Below are positions 45,001-56,345 of a stretch of 64,000 nucleotides of DNA, piece by piece. Source of the stretch: Moniliophthora roreri (lineage: Eukaryota > Basidiomycota > Agaricomycetes > Agaricales > Marasmiaceae); assembly GCA_001466705.2 (NCBI GenBank), contig LATX02000144.1, forward strand, positions 558,001-622,000, read 5' to 3'. Below the pieces are notes generated by a model. It searched no databases. It had not been told where the DNA came from and saw only the letters and a list, made by a program, of their open reading frames with translations. Every line of letters begins with the position of its first letter. Within the stretch, counting starts at the first letter, position 1. Position numbers and translations under genes: made by a program.

Positions 45001-45764
45001 TTTCAGAGGTTATCAGAGAGGAATTTGTTCTAGAGTTGTTGTTCTATTGGGGAAAGGGGATAGATTTTGCAGTTGAGGGTTTCCATTCCTGGTTTCAGGT
45101 CAATGGCATGATTGTAAGGTCTGGATTCTGGGAATCTTTCGGAGGCGTGTTTTTCAAATTACCATTTATACTCGATTAGGTAGTCTGGAACCAGTTCTTT
45201 GATAGGTTTCTTTTCGTTGGTCTTCTGATTGTGTTCTAGCATTTGTGATACTGAAGTCTTTGCTCTGATGAGAAGTTCTGATGGAGTCTGATCTAGAATC
45301 CCTCTGAAACGTCAGATGTTGATTTTTTTTCAAGGTGGAATTTCGATTTTCCCATGTGTCCAATCAATCCGTGGGTTGTAGTGTCATAACCACAGCATTC
45401 CAAGGATAATTTGTTCTCCTCCTAGTCCCAAGACCATGAGGTCTTCCATCATTCTTTGATCTCCTATCAGAAATGTTACTCTAGCTGTATGTGTGACGTA
45501 TGCTGCCGTGTTCAGAGTTCTGTCTACATTGAGGACTTTAACCCGTTTTCTTAATTTGAAGAGGAGTAAACGTAACTTTCAGGCTGTTACTTGGCTAATG
45601 AAGTTTCCTTCTGCTCCTGAATCAAGAAGTGCTAATTTTTTGACAATTTGATCTCCAGTATAGAGTGCCAGTGGAATACGCATAGAATTTCGTTCCATTG
45701 CGGCTGCTACAGTAACACTAGAGATACAGATAGGCAGAGGAGACATCGAGCTCAACTGCCACAC
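42084..45764 (-). pseudogene. Gypsy pol polyprotein, broken
   Basis: Domains in order on the minus strand: aspartic protease with LLDSGAEGNFI (near 45600); reverse transcriptase with the catalytic VIYMDDILIF (near 44610) and MFFGLSNSLAMFQ; RNase H with FLIECDASKWATEAVLRQQG (near 44180); the H2C2 and integrase core with MDLITDLPES, SDRDPHFAANVF and DGESERVNQELE (42921-43322), giving the D,D,E triad; and a chromodomain with EIEAIIRHSPRKNPRKFLVA and WKGYPSVENKW (42350-42450). Stops and frame changes separate several domains, so no full-length product can be made. Confidence 0.92.
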
Positions 45765-45964
45765 TAAAAACCCTCTCCTTCCATAAGGTCCAAGATCTGA
45801 GTTTGTTCTTCTTCAGAGAAGTTTCGGTAGATAGCACGAATCTGATGATATGCATCTTTAGGGGTGTTTTTCTTGGGGTGTTCCTTTCTGCCTTCATTCT
45901 TCGGCTTCTCTGGGCAATCCTTGCTAATATGTCCAGGTTTACTACATCTGTAGCATAACCCCTT

Positions 45965-47122
45965 TCAGCGGTATTCCATTGACTCTGCATCAGAAAGTCG
46001 ATTAACTTTAGTGTTGGGTTTTGTGGCTTGTTTGGTTCTTTCTCCTTCAGTGATGGCCTTCATGGTGAGCCACATGTTGTTGTACTTTCGGGCCCAGGTA
46101 TACCATCCTTTGATAGTGGTTGGTTGGTCAGGATAGGAAAGGCACGCCTTGAGGAGTCCCAGGTTCATTCCGGCCATAAAGTGGTCAATGAGGGCCTGAT
46201 CATCATACTTGGTGTCAGCCACAAGAAGCCAAAAACTGGTAATGTACCCATCAATATGGCCGCTGCTTTGTTTCAGTTTCTTCATCTTAAGGCGGGAGTC
46301 GGTTCCCTGATCAACGGGTTTGAAGGCTTTGTTGAAATCTTCGAGGAACTCTTCCCAAGTGAGAACATGGATCTGGTCTTCGGGTTTCGTATCGGCTGGT
46401 TCTAGACTCTTCACCAGAAGGGAGGCCTTGTATTCTTTAGTCTTGGCTTCCATCCATCTTGCTGCCATGCCGTCTTTCATGTATGACAGCATGAACAGGA
46501 TTTTTTGTTTGTCATCTGGGTAAATGGTGTCATTAGCCATAAGGTATAGATCAACCTCTGTAAGGAAGGTACTAGCCTTGGCTGGGGTTCCATCGAAACT
46601 ATTTGGAACTGCTATCTTGTTTTCCTTTTTCTTTTCTCCATTGGTCATTTGAAGAGTGTGAAGCACTGTAATCAAATCCTGCAATGATGCATTCGTTGAC
46701 TGAGTGGTCATTGGAGAAGTTGGTTTGGAAGGTAAGATGGTTGAATCAGGTTCTTCCAGTGTTCTGGTTTCTAATTGCCTGTCTGAGGACAATGGTGAAT
46801 TCAGAGTTTCAAAGTGTTGGGTCAGTGTTACTGTTTCTGTAGTCTGGAAGCTCATCCATTCCTGAGAATGCTCCCGCAACTATCAGGAAGATGTTTGAGT
46901 CGATGTTCTCCTTTCATCCTTGGATACACTGAAGCCTGTCGTGAAGTTGAGTGTCTGTCTGGTTCTGGACCAGGTTCTGGGTGGTCTGGTCATCTGTGTT
47001 TCTAATTCCTCCCTTGCCTGTTCCTCAGCAAGGATCTGTAGTCTTTGGATTCTCTGCTCAAATGTGAGTTCTTCTTCTGGAGTAATAAGAAGAAATGTTC
47101 TCCTTTCTTGTTCCAGGCTCAA
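45965..47122 (-). pseudogene. Gypsy gag, broken
   Basis: Minus-strand Gag. The first frame (46883-47122) ends in two consecutive stops (TGA TAG), and a second frame (45965-46879) continues with a retrotransposon Gag domain (FDGTPAKASTFLTEVDLYLM, then LTWEEFLEDFNKAF and GYITSFWLLVADTKYDDQAL). Immediately after a TGA at the end of that frame comes the zinc knuckle LCYRCSKPGHISKDCPEKP (C-x2-C-x4-H-x4-C, near 45940). The stop between domain and knuckle is TGA where an Arg codon CGA would fit. Confidence 0.88.
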
Positions 47123-47215
47123 AGGGTCTTCAGTGGTCGTTTGCCGATGTCGGGACGTGATGTCGTCTTCGGGGTGCCTAAACCTGAGAAGGTCAGCAAG
47201 ATCAGCTTGACCTAA

Positions 47216-47596
47216 TGTTATGCAAGTCCTTCGCTGATAACACTAAGTTCAAGTTTGAGCTTGATTCGCGAGTTCCAAAGTCAATAGACTTGGACAGATG
47301 ACTTAGGAATGAGGATCAGAGGTGAAGAACAAGGTTGTGATAAGCTTTAACCAGGTCAAGCTAGAGAAGCTTGTCTTCTGGCTATTCAGTTTAAATACAA
47401 GAAGCTTCTAACTAATGACTAAGTACTCAGAACTATAATTAGCTACAATGAGTCATCAAAGTGAGGCTTGGTAAGAAAGAACAATATGGAAGGAATTTGT
47501 AAGTAAAAAGAATGTTTGACTACACAGGAATAGTAAAGAAAGAATTTATATACATGAGGTGCCCAATAAGTCCTTGGAGTTTCCGATGTTGTAACA
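47216..47596 (-). repeat. 5' LTR of the Gypsy element
   Basis: 381 bp, TGTTA...TAACA, directly followed by the target duplication AAATT. It is upstream of gag in the minus-strand sense, so it would act as the promoter. The primer binding site should lie just inside (47190-47215); I could not match it to a specific tRNA. Confidence 0.93.
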
Positions 47597-48911
47597 AAAT
47601 TGACTTGTTTTCCTATATGGAAGTGTTACTATTATGTGTACTTTGCCATTATTATTTTCCACAATTTCAATGTCACTAAACTTAATATTTAGCACTTCAT
47701 CTATTTGCAAGAGACATGCAAGTGCAATAGTATATGCAAGGTGGAGCAAGTGGTGAAATGGTGGGCCAGGACAGCCCTGCTTGTGAGCAGCATTCTTAAG
47801 AAGGGCATTGGGTGGGAGAGGGTTCCAGTTCTCTGATCAAGTGTTAGAATCATACATTTTGCTGATTATTTCCTGTCCAGAGTCCTGTAGATGAGGGTGA
47901 TAGATGAACTTTGGTGCAGAGTCACTCACCAGGGTAATTGCACAAGCACTAATAGCCTGTTCACTACTTTTGACCTACAACTTATCATAAATATCAATGA
48001 GAATCAGTAAATATGGGTTCATACCTTTCAGTGATGTAAACTGACCATGTAGAGTGAAACCTGCTGCAAGACAGAGGGATTGCTCTTCTACATTCCAGTT
48101 ATCTCACTTTGATGCCATAGTGTGTTTCCAAGCCCACATAGTTGTCTGAATGCAAACATGGCAGCAGCTCACATCTTCTGTGCATGGCTGTATGTTTTGC
48201 ACACTTTGGTCTCAGGTCTGATTGTGCTGTCCAGCTTGATTGAATCACACCTGTATAAACATGTAAGTCAGAAATAACCAAAAATAGAAGTGAGTGAAGC
48301 ACTTATAAGTCCATAATCCATGCTGAAATCATGTCCAGTAAGCCTTTGTGGAGGCTTGCTCTGAAGAATATTTCATCTGGCCCAATTAACTTGTGGTCCT
48401 TGAGCCACTTCTCACACTGTCTGATCAAGCTTGCACAATGTGAACATCCCAGACCAAGCATGGTGTCTGAGTGGACTTACCTCTGATAATTCCTTAGCAT
48501 GTTATTGCTAACACTTTTTGATGCCTCCTTGACAGCTCTGAGATTCAGTGCATTAGGCATTGGACTGCTAGCTGTGCCATCAGTTGCTGTTGCAAGTTGG
48601 GTGGCTGGGAGCTCAAACAATGCTGCATTATTAGTCATGCAACTCTTTGCCTCAGTGTCAGTGTTGGTATCAGTGAGAGGTACAGAGTATGCCTCTCGTT
48701 CACTATTCAGATCATCCTCAGCCATTTCATTCAACCTTTCACCTTCTTGACTGTATCCAGAAATGACTTGGCAAAGGCCAGCAAAGGCTTTCATCACCGT
48801 ATTGAGCTGGAATGAGTTGGCCAAGGCACAAGGTGTGTTCAGAGCAGTGCCAGTGGATTTACCAGAGGTTTTGCTGGACTGATTCTTTGTGAATTTACTC
48901 TGAGCAGCCAT
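47597..48911 (-). pseudogene. Tyrosine recombinase gene, N-terminal and core part
   Basis: ATG at 48911 opens a 145-residue Ser/Thr-rich region (MAAQSKFTKNQSSKTSGKST...), followed after a GTAAGT donor by CEKWLKDHKLIGPDEIFFRA, then LDSTIRPETKVCKTYSHAQK, a TGA at 48167-48169, and MFAFRQLCGLGNTLWHQSEI. The last visible exon reads LAYTIALACLLQIDEVLNIK and VTLPYRKTSQF. This order matches an Agaricomycete tyrosine-recombinase-like family usually linked to mobile DNA. The first catalytic Arg of such recombinases (expected in LLR-I/F-DE) is Gln here. The gene stops exactly at the Gypsy insertion and resumes at 40585. Confidence 0.75.
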
Positions 48912-48923
48912 AGCTAGAGTCAA

Positions 48924-51400
48924 TGCAAGAGAGTGTGTGGGAGAGGGAATAATGTTTCAAATCTTGCCAGCTTGCTTTTATCTTCTCTGTAAACCATGAC
49001 ACTAACCAATGCAGTGGAAGCCATTACAAGAGTAAATCCTAATGTTAGGCCTCATGCATTATAGGAAAAATGAAAAATAATAGATTCTAGCTATGCTCTA
49101 GAATGTGGTACAATGAGGATGGTTGAAGCAAAGATGTCTGGAGAGTCTTAAGTCAGTTCACACTAGCATAGTGACATAATGATAGTCACATACCTGAAAA
49201 ACCCAGCTGCAGTGATAGTGTTATCCAGTGCCATTAATTTTAGGTCAACAGACAGTGTGTAAACCTGGGAGAAGAGAAGGCATAATGTTTCCATCAACAT
49301 GACACTACTAGAAGATGATTAGAGCCAGTCACAAAGGTGCAGAGAGAGATACAAAGAGCATGTACTGTTCCCAACACTAATCTCTTAAGTCATCCCTGTT
49401 GCCCAATAACTGAAGATTGAAGAACCTGTTGAGAAAAAGATATCTTTGAATAAGCTTGACAACAAATAGAATAGCTATTGCTCACTAAAAAAAAGCCAGT
49501 GAAAGGAAATTTGGGGTAAGGAAAAGACAAGAGATGCCAAAGACCAAGGCCTCTTCTTTTGGGACAGGTTTGTCTTTCTGGCAAGCCCAAAGTGCTTCTA
49601 GATAGTCTGAAGAGAGTAAAAAGACAGAATGGTGAAGAGTGAAAAAGACAAATGACACTTGAGGTAACCTGCAGTGGGCTCTGAGAAAAAAAGTGCCCAG
49701 TACCACAATGAGCACTCCTCAAGCACTCAGCTTCTTGAAAGCTTCTTTTCAACTCAGATTGGTTTCATTATTGACCTCTGTCACCCACCTACACTCTCAG
49801 CACTCCCTCAATGCAAACAACATATGAAACTGCCTTATATCAAGAGGAATTCAGGTTAGTGTTGTGCTCTCTCCTTCTTACTTCCTGCAACTTCAATTTT
49901 CTGTGTATCTCTACATTTTCATGGGGTGCTACATGCCACTACATCTGTTACACCTGTATAACTCAACTCAGCCATAACCTGTACAAGACCTTGTACAAGG
50001 ACTGCCTATGTGTCCCTCCTACCATATCTTACATGTTTTATTAATCTCCACACTGTACATCTTATAGCACATTTTTCCTGTAGCAACATCTTGGTCATTG
50101 TCCTCATGGACTGCACATGTTCTCCACATTGTACCCTCTCCCAGTAGATATAAACTGCTGTATTCTACCAGTATACCCCAAGTAGAAAATTAATATTGTT
50201 CTACACTCTACTCCTCTCTACTCTATCTTCTCTCTCAGCCTCACTCATGCAGAGACCCTTCATCTTGGCTGAGTTCTGTAGTTCAGTAGTGCTGTTGCCG
50301 AAAGCTTCAGCAAACTTAACCCTCTTGTACAGTGATCTTCATACAGCACTCTCCTTGTCATTCAGCTATACTTGTCCTTGTCCTTTCCCTTTCTTGCATA
50401 GTCCTAACAATATCTCATCTTAACACTCTCTCATTCCCAAGCCAAGAGTCACAGTCTTCTGACCTACAACTGGGCTCTTTGTTGCCCCCCTCTCTCTTGA
50501 CTGTTCTCATCATTGTTGCCTCTTTTCAATGCTACTTTCATCCTCAGTCCTTCCTCTTTGCCTCTATCCTCCTGTCAACTGTTTTCTTGGGACATCCACA
50601 TGCTCTCTGTTTGGTTTCCACCTTCTGCTTTTCCCTGTCATGCTCACTTGTGTCTCACTGCTTGGCCTCCTTCAGCCCATCCAAGTTTTCACTCCCTTTC
50701 TAAGCAGCTTGACTTGGCTCATTTTGTTTGGTAAGGGCCCCAACAGTCACACTGTGACCTTTTTGTCTTTTTTGGTGTTCAGAGTCACACTTCTCAGTGT
50801 GCACTGCATTTATTTTTTCAGTGCATGCAGTGTTCACACTCATGTAGCCCAAGTCTGATCATGTTCTCAAGGACTTATTGGTGTTGATATTGGCCTATTT
50901 TTATTTTTTGCCTCTTTTTTGCCTGTCCCTTTTTGGTAGTCAGGCTCCCAATTTATCTCAAATTTCTTCACTCACTTGTTTGGTGCCATTTCAATTGAGA
51001 TACACTCTATTTGCAAGCCTTACTAAATATATTTACATTTGGATGAGGAATGACAGAGCTCAATAGGCTAGGAACTTTCTCAGGCTCAAACCCATTGGTG
51101 CATCTCACTTTTCAGCCAAAAATGCCTAAAAAGGTCAGAGAAGCAGACTAAAATACTTGTTTTTCCCAATGGCCTACTAGATGAACTGCCAGGGATGATT
51201 ATTCCCAGCAATTTTATTATGTCCTCCTCAGCACTTGGGCACTTTTAAAGAGGTCAGCCTTTAATGTCTAAAAACCTTTGTAAAATTATCTGAATGCTAA
51301 CAAATACTTACCTTAGGCATAAAAGAAAGGCTAATAACAGCTAGCACAGAAGACTAAGAAGACATAGAAGAAGAGAAAAATCAGCAAAGTCAAAAAACCC
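48924..51400. other. Island DNA, no gene recognised
   Basis: About 2.5 kb. 50196-50860 holds overlapping long open frames on the plus strand, but the translations are Leu/Ser/Phe/Cys-rich, typical of pyrimidine-rich non-coding DNA. No terminal repeats or families were identified. Confidence 0.35.
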
Positions 51401-51833
51401 TGAAAATCAAAGACCAAAAATAAGTAATTATCTGGACTCTGCTGAGCACCAATCAAGGCACCTAACCAACACAACTCCTGTACCATTTGCATGTGTACTA
51501 CTCTCAACATCTTCTTGCTGTCTACAGTTATAGGGTGCTTTTATTGACTCTGATAAGCTCACCTTGAGACCTAAATGGCCCAATATATGAAGGAAAACTA
51601 TTCTGTTAGATTAATACCACCCAATGACAATTGCTTCCATGGTAGCATCAGTGTAAAAAAATTGGGACTTTGAATACTTTCACATATTTTCTATAGCCCT
51701 CACAATCTCTGTATATTTTTCTTCAATGTCAATAGTCTAAAAACTACATTGAATGCATCAAACAAAATCAAGCGCCCTTGATTGGCACTTAGCAGAGTCT
51801 GAATAATCATTTATTTTTGGGTTTTTGATTTCA
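51401..51833. mobile_element. Small element with about 60-bp inverted termini
   Basis: The left end (51401-51460: TGAAAATCAAAGACC, later GGACTCTGCTGAGCACCAAT) is the imperfect inverse of the right end (51771-51833; read inward GAAATCAAAAACCC, later AGACTCTGCTAAGTGCCAAT). Both inner ends continue with CAAGG. The 430-bp size, AT-rich core and lack of coding sequence fit a MITE. I could not settle the target duplication or superfamily. Confidence 0.6.
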
Positions 51834-52255
51834 CTAAGCACCACGCATAGGGGACTGAGCACCATGCACTGAGAAGTGAATGCCATAGGGTGTGGTGACT
51901 GATTCCCAGCTGTATTATTAACATATTTGCTCACATCGACCTTCTCTGAGGCTATTATTCACATAGTTATTAACATTTGTTCACATTATTTTCTAACACT
52001 GATAATAACAAGTGAATAATGCAATCTTTACCATGTTATTAATAATTTGGCATATGAATAATATTGAGGCTCCTAGAGACTGCCCCAATCAAACCCACCA
52101 CTGCCTTGTGTATCTCCCAATTGCTCCTCAGATATTTCAAGAGCCAACATGCCAGCAATGACAACTGGAGGACAATGGTTTCCAGAGGATTTTGTATCCC
52201 TGGGTATCACATCCTTGAGAACTGCAGACACAAGATTGACATGTTAGGCTCCAAG
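51834..52255. other. Island DNA
   Basis: AT-rich spacer between the small inverted-repeat element and the large hAT transposon. Includes several GAGCACCATGCA-like short repeats at 51835-51880. Confidence 0.3.
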
Positions 52256-55200
52256 TAGTGTTGTGGCGAGTCGAGCCCAAATTGAACTCGAGTCACTTTG
52301 AGTCTGGCTTGATTCCATATTTGGCAGCTCAACTCATAATTCAAGTTCACTGTCAAGCCACCTCGTGTTGGTGACCAAAAACAGTAAGATAAATCATCTT
52401 TAACTGTGACCACCATCTTCACCCTCCTCCACCATATTTCATCCTATTGCTTTGCTCTTTACCCTTCAGCACATTTTGTACCAGTCACTGTAACACAATA
52501 CCATGAATTTCCAACCCAAAACATCAGAATTATGTCAGCAGGAAGGCTGGAAGACTGGAAAACTTTTAGAAAGATTAGGATTGACAGCAGTCGCAAGTAG
52601 ACATGCCTTGTTCACTTTTTCTGGGAGTTCTTGATGTATTAAAAGGGCAGGGAGACTTCATGGGTGCTCTGATTCACTGGCCCTTCTCCATGAGCAACCT
52701 GCGCACCCCACACACCAGTGTGTCAGACTCTGCTCGTAATTTGACCTCTGGCCCTTCCTCTCATTCATCTTACTCACATTTCTTTAACTTTCATAGTCAT
52801 GATCTAGAATATAACACCAACTGGGCTCCTTACCCTTCCAGTTATCCAACATCTAATGCAATCCACTATCCACCTCAGACACCATACTATCCAAGCCGCT
52901 CCTCTCTGAGTGGACTGCTTCCACTGTTGGCTTCCCCTCCATCCCCACAAACTCTTCAGGACACTCCAAGTCGCTCTGCTCTTAACGACCGCCCCATCAA
53001 TCAAACCAATTCAGTTCCCTTTTCTCACTTTAATCCCCTGAGAGAAGAATCAGATGATGATCTTGAACTCAGCCTTCCTTCAATAACCCCACCCAGCCTA
53101 CCACCATCTGCATCACCATCAGCACCATCTAATACAGCTCCAACATCTCCCATGAAGCACAAAAGGAAAAAGAACAGCAACAGTTGCCATAAGAAGTGCA
53201 AAACAGACCAGAATACCAACCCGACTTCCATATCCGTCACCTTAACAGCAAACGCAGCATCTTCTCAGGCTGCTGTTCCTGGAGTCGGTTCTGCACACAA
53301 GCCTCCACCATGTTCACAGAGCTTGGGCTCTCTTGTAGAGCAAACCAAAAGCAGTGACGGTCGTACAAAGGAGGCCACAGATGTGTGGTACTTCTTCAAG
53401 AGTGTCAAACATGGCTCATTAGATGACGTTGCCACCATTCCCAACTGTATTGATCCAGACCCACTATCAAAACACTGTCCTTCCAACCTGCTGTTCACTC
53501 ATTTACTGTGTCAACTGTGTCCGTAAGTGTTTTTTATTGAACTCTTTTTCTTTAGCAGTACTCATTCATTCTGGTAGGCATAAGGATTGGGTGGTGTACA
53601 AGAACAGCACCAATGGCCAATCTGATATGCTTCAGGGTCATCTGAAGGGTGAGCACAAGGACACATGGCAGGGTATGGTCAACAAGCTTAAGAATTGGCA
53701 CACACTGGACTCAGCTGTTGACACTGGCAACCACAGTTCAAAGCACTGAGAGCCATTCACACTCAACGGCTTTTTAGAGCAGTTGGTGAAGTTTATTGCT
53801 ACTTATAACAAGGTATGTATCAAACCTTAGCATGACTTGTTACTTATTGTTCACTCACACAGGCTATGAACATTATAGACTCCTCTGAGTTCCACAACCT
53901 TCTTGAGTATGTCGGGGGCCTAACTTTGATGAGGTCTCAATCCCACATCGAGACCAAATGTGCAAGATCATCATGCAACATTACAAAATTGAATACAACA
54001 ACATGATCAATGAAATTAGAGTTAGCTCCTCTGAACATCTCTAATGCAAAATGCTAACTGTGCTCCATCAGAACTCCCTTGGGCGCATGTCATTTACCTC
54101 AGATGTATGGTCGCGGCAGACTATGTCATCCCACATGGCTGTAACCACACACTGGATGGCATATAGCAAGGATGGTCACCTTATTCAACAGTCATCATTG
54201 ATTGCCTTTTGCCATCTCATGGGTAGTCATTGTGGTGCCAATCTTGCAAAGGAATTCATCTCTGTCATTGAAAAGGTAGAGTGCCTTCACAAGATTGGTA
54301 TTATCACTCTTGACAATGCCTCAAATAACAACACATGCATGGATGTGATTGGAGGTGCATTGGCAGAGCTCAATATTCCCTTCAATGTACTGGGAAACTG
54401 AGGATGGTGGGTCAATGACTTTTATTATTAACTTCAATGCTGATGGGGTTCTCAAATAGCTGTGGTCCACATGTTATTAACCTTGCAGTTCAAGACCTCT
54501 TGTGGTTCCTGCCATTGACATTGGATGATGCCTTTCCTATATCAGATGAACTCAAGGCTGATAATGAGTATCACAAGATACTTGAAGCTGACATTGTCAC
54601 TACTGCCCATACACTGGTTAGTGACTGTCACTCCAGTGGTCAACGACGTGCCAATTTCAAGACTACAATTGAGAATGGCAACAAGAAGGGGGGCTTTGGG
54701 GATCCACCTGTGATTCTACATGTTATTACATTACTCCAGAATTGTACAACATGTTGGTCTTCAACATTTTTTATGGTCAATTGTGTCCTGGAAATGATAC
54801 TGGTTAGTTTAAGCTTTGCTGTTTGAATATATTTATAATGCTCACTCTGTTGATCAGGCTATTGACACTTTCATCTCAGACTATCAACCTGATATCCCAA
54901 GCCTCACCACAAAGGAACATAAGGTCTTGAATGATGTAAGACAATGCTTATTATACTCACACAGCATCCAAGAAAGTGTATCTTCTGAGAGAACACCTAT
55001 GCTACACTTGGTCATCCCGTTATATGAAGATCTTTATAATATTTTCAAGATGCTTCAAGATAAATACCCAAAGCTCTCACATGCACTGGGCACTGCCATG
55101 GCCAAGTTAAATGAGTACCTAAAGATAGCACAGCAAACTAAAATCTATGGACTTGCATTAGGTATGTTCTAATTTATCTTCTTTATAAAGCTACTCTAAC

Positions 55201-56345
55201 TGTTTGTAAATCCAGCAATCAATCCACTTTACAAGTTTGAATATATACATGAGAGCGATGGTTGGACTACTGAGGGTGCTGCAAGGGTAAAGGAGGATCT
55301 TTGTGCAGTGGTAAGTCTCCTCTACAGTATTTTGCTCCAACACTGACTATAAGTATGGCCAGATGCTTGAATATCAGTCAGCAAAACCAGATAGTGAGCC
55401 AATTGAGGTACCAGATGTTGTGCAACAACACCAGATAGTCATAATAACAACTTCTGGTGGATCTGCTCGTGCTGCTTGTGCCCAGCAGTTGTGCCATGCT
55501 GGAATCAAGAACCTCAAACATGAACTTTCAGGGGAGAGCACACAAGCATTGACACCTTCAGTAGAGGTGTTGCAGAGCAATGCTGAGGCAAAGGCTGCAC
55601 AAGATCGTCTAGCTGTACAAAGGGAGTTGACAGAATAGGAAGTGAGTGGCAGGGAGAAGGATGATGATGATTTTGATCTCATCCGCTATTGGGATGATCT
55701 GGTACATTCTCACCATCTTTTCACTTTTATTTAGCTGACTTTTTGTTTCCAGAAGAATAGGAAGTGCTTCCCTCTGATATGGCGCATTGCCATGGATATT
55801 CTGCCTGCACAAGTATCAGCTGTCCCTTGCAAACATGTCTTCTCTTCCAGCAAGCAAACCGACTCCTGCCAGTGTTCCAATCTCTCCACTAAGATGATTG
55901 AAATATTGCAGATCCTGAAGTATAGCTACCAGGAAGTTTGCTTTGTTGATGACTTGCTGCTCGACACTCAAACAATTGTTACAATGGTGGATCTTGAACC
56001 TGAGGTGGCTGAGAAGATGATATCTGAAGAGAGACTGGATGAGCTGAAGTCATTGTTGGCCATACAAAGGCCTGGTGATTCATAGTATATAGTATCTCTC
56101 CTGTACTTCAATACTACATATCCCAGTGTAATCTTTCATGAGCTATAATGTGTACATAGTTTACTATTCACAGTACTCAAATTATTGTTGATACAAGTAG
56201 TCTTTAGAGCGAGGTGGACTACTATAAAAGGCAACTTGAACTCAAGCCACTTGATCACTAGCTCAACACTTGACTTAACTCAGACCCTTAAGCTGAATAA
56301 AAATCACCAACTTGAATCGGCTTGAATTGACTTGCTGCAACACTA
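52256..56345 (+). mobile_element. hAT transposon, 4.09 kb
   Basis: The termini are inverted: left TAGTGTTGTGGCGAGTC, right read inward TAGTGTTGCAGCAAGTC. The flanking 8-mers GCTCCAAG (52248-52255) and GCTCTGAG (56346-56353) agree at 6 of 8 positions, and the differences are transitions. Subterminal regions are rich in short AAGT/ACTTGA-type repeats, as in hAT ends. It carries one transposase gene on the plus strand, now broken. Its right end is the right border of the CpG-poor island. Confidence 0.9.
52603..56085 (+). pseudogene. hAT transposase, broken by nonsense changes
   Basis: ATG at 52603 opens a long disordered Ser/Pro-rich N-terminus, then EATDVWYFFKSVKHG and a BED-type zinc finger (CQLC across an intron to LQGHLKGEH). 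The core shows MSFTSDVWSRQTMSSHMA, AKEFISVIEKVECLHKIGII, TLDNASNNNT and HVINLAVQDLL, as in fungal hAT transposases. The C-terminal dimerisation domain reads DILPAQVSAVPCKHVFSSSK (near 55830). In-frame stops occur at 53747-53749 (TGA), 54399-54401 (TGA) and 55636-55638 (TAG); both TGA codons sit where CGA (Arg) would fit. Introns of 50-60 bp separate the exons. Confidence 0.9.

Larger units (their letters stand above)
40586..47596 (-). mobile_element. Ty3/Gypsy LTR retrotransposon (chromovirus), 7.0 kb
   Basis: Complete element with LTRs of 382 and 381 bp, each TGTTA...TAACA, flanked by perfect 5-bp target duplications AAATT (40581-40585 and 47597-47601). Its genes run on the minus strand: Gag with zinc knuckle, protease, reverse transcriptase, RNase H, integrase and a chromodomain. 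That order (integrase last, plus chromodomain) defines a Gypsy chromovirus. The polypurine tract lies beside the left LTR. It inserted within a tyrosine recombinase gene. Several stops and frame breaks make it defective, though its interior keeps more CpG than surrounding repeats, indicating a younger insertion. Confidence 0.95.

Noticed and set aside
50196..50860. Run of long plus-strand frames rich in Leu, Ser, Phe and Cys
   Set aside because: Three overlapping frames are open together because the DNA is pyrimidine-rich and poor in stop triplets; the composition is not protein-like.
53821..54050. Possible separate gene between hAT exons
   Set aside because: The sequence continues the transposase alignment across an intron; it is part of the same broken gene.
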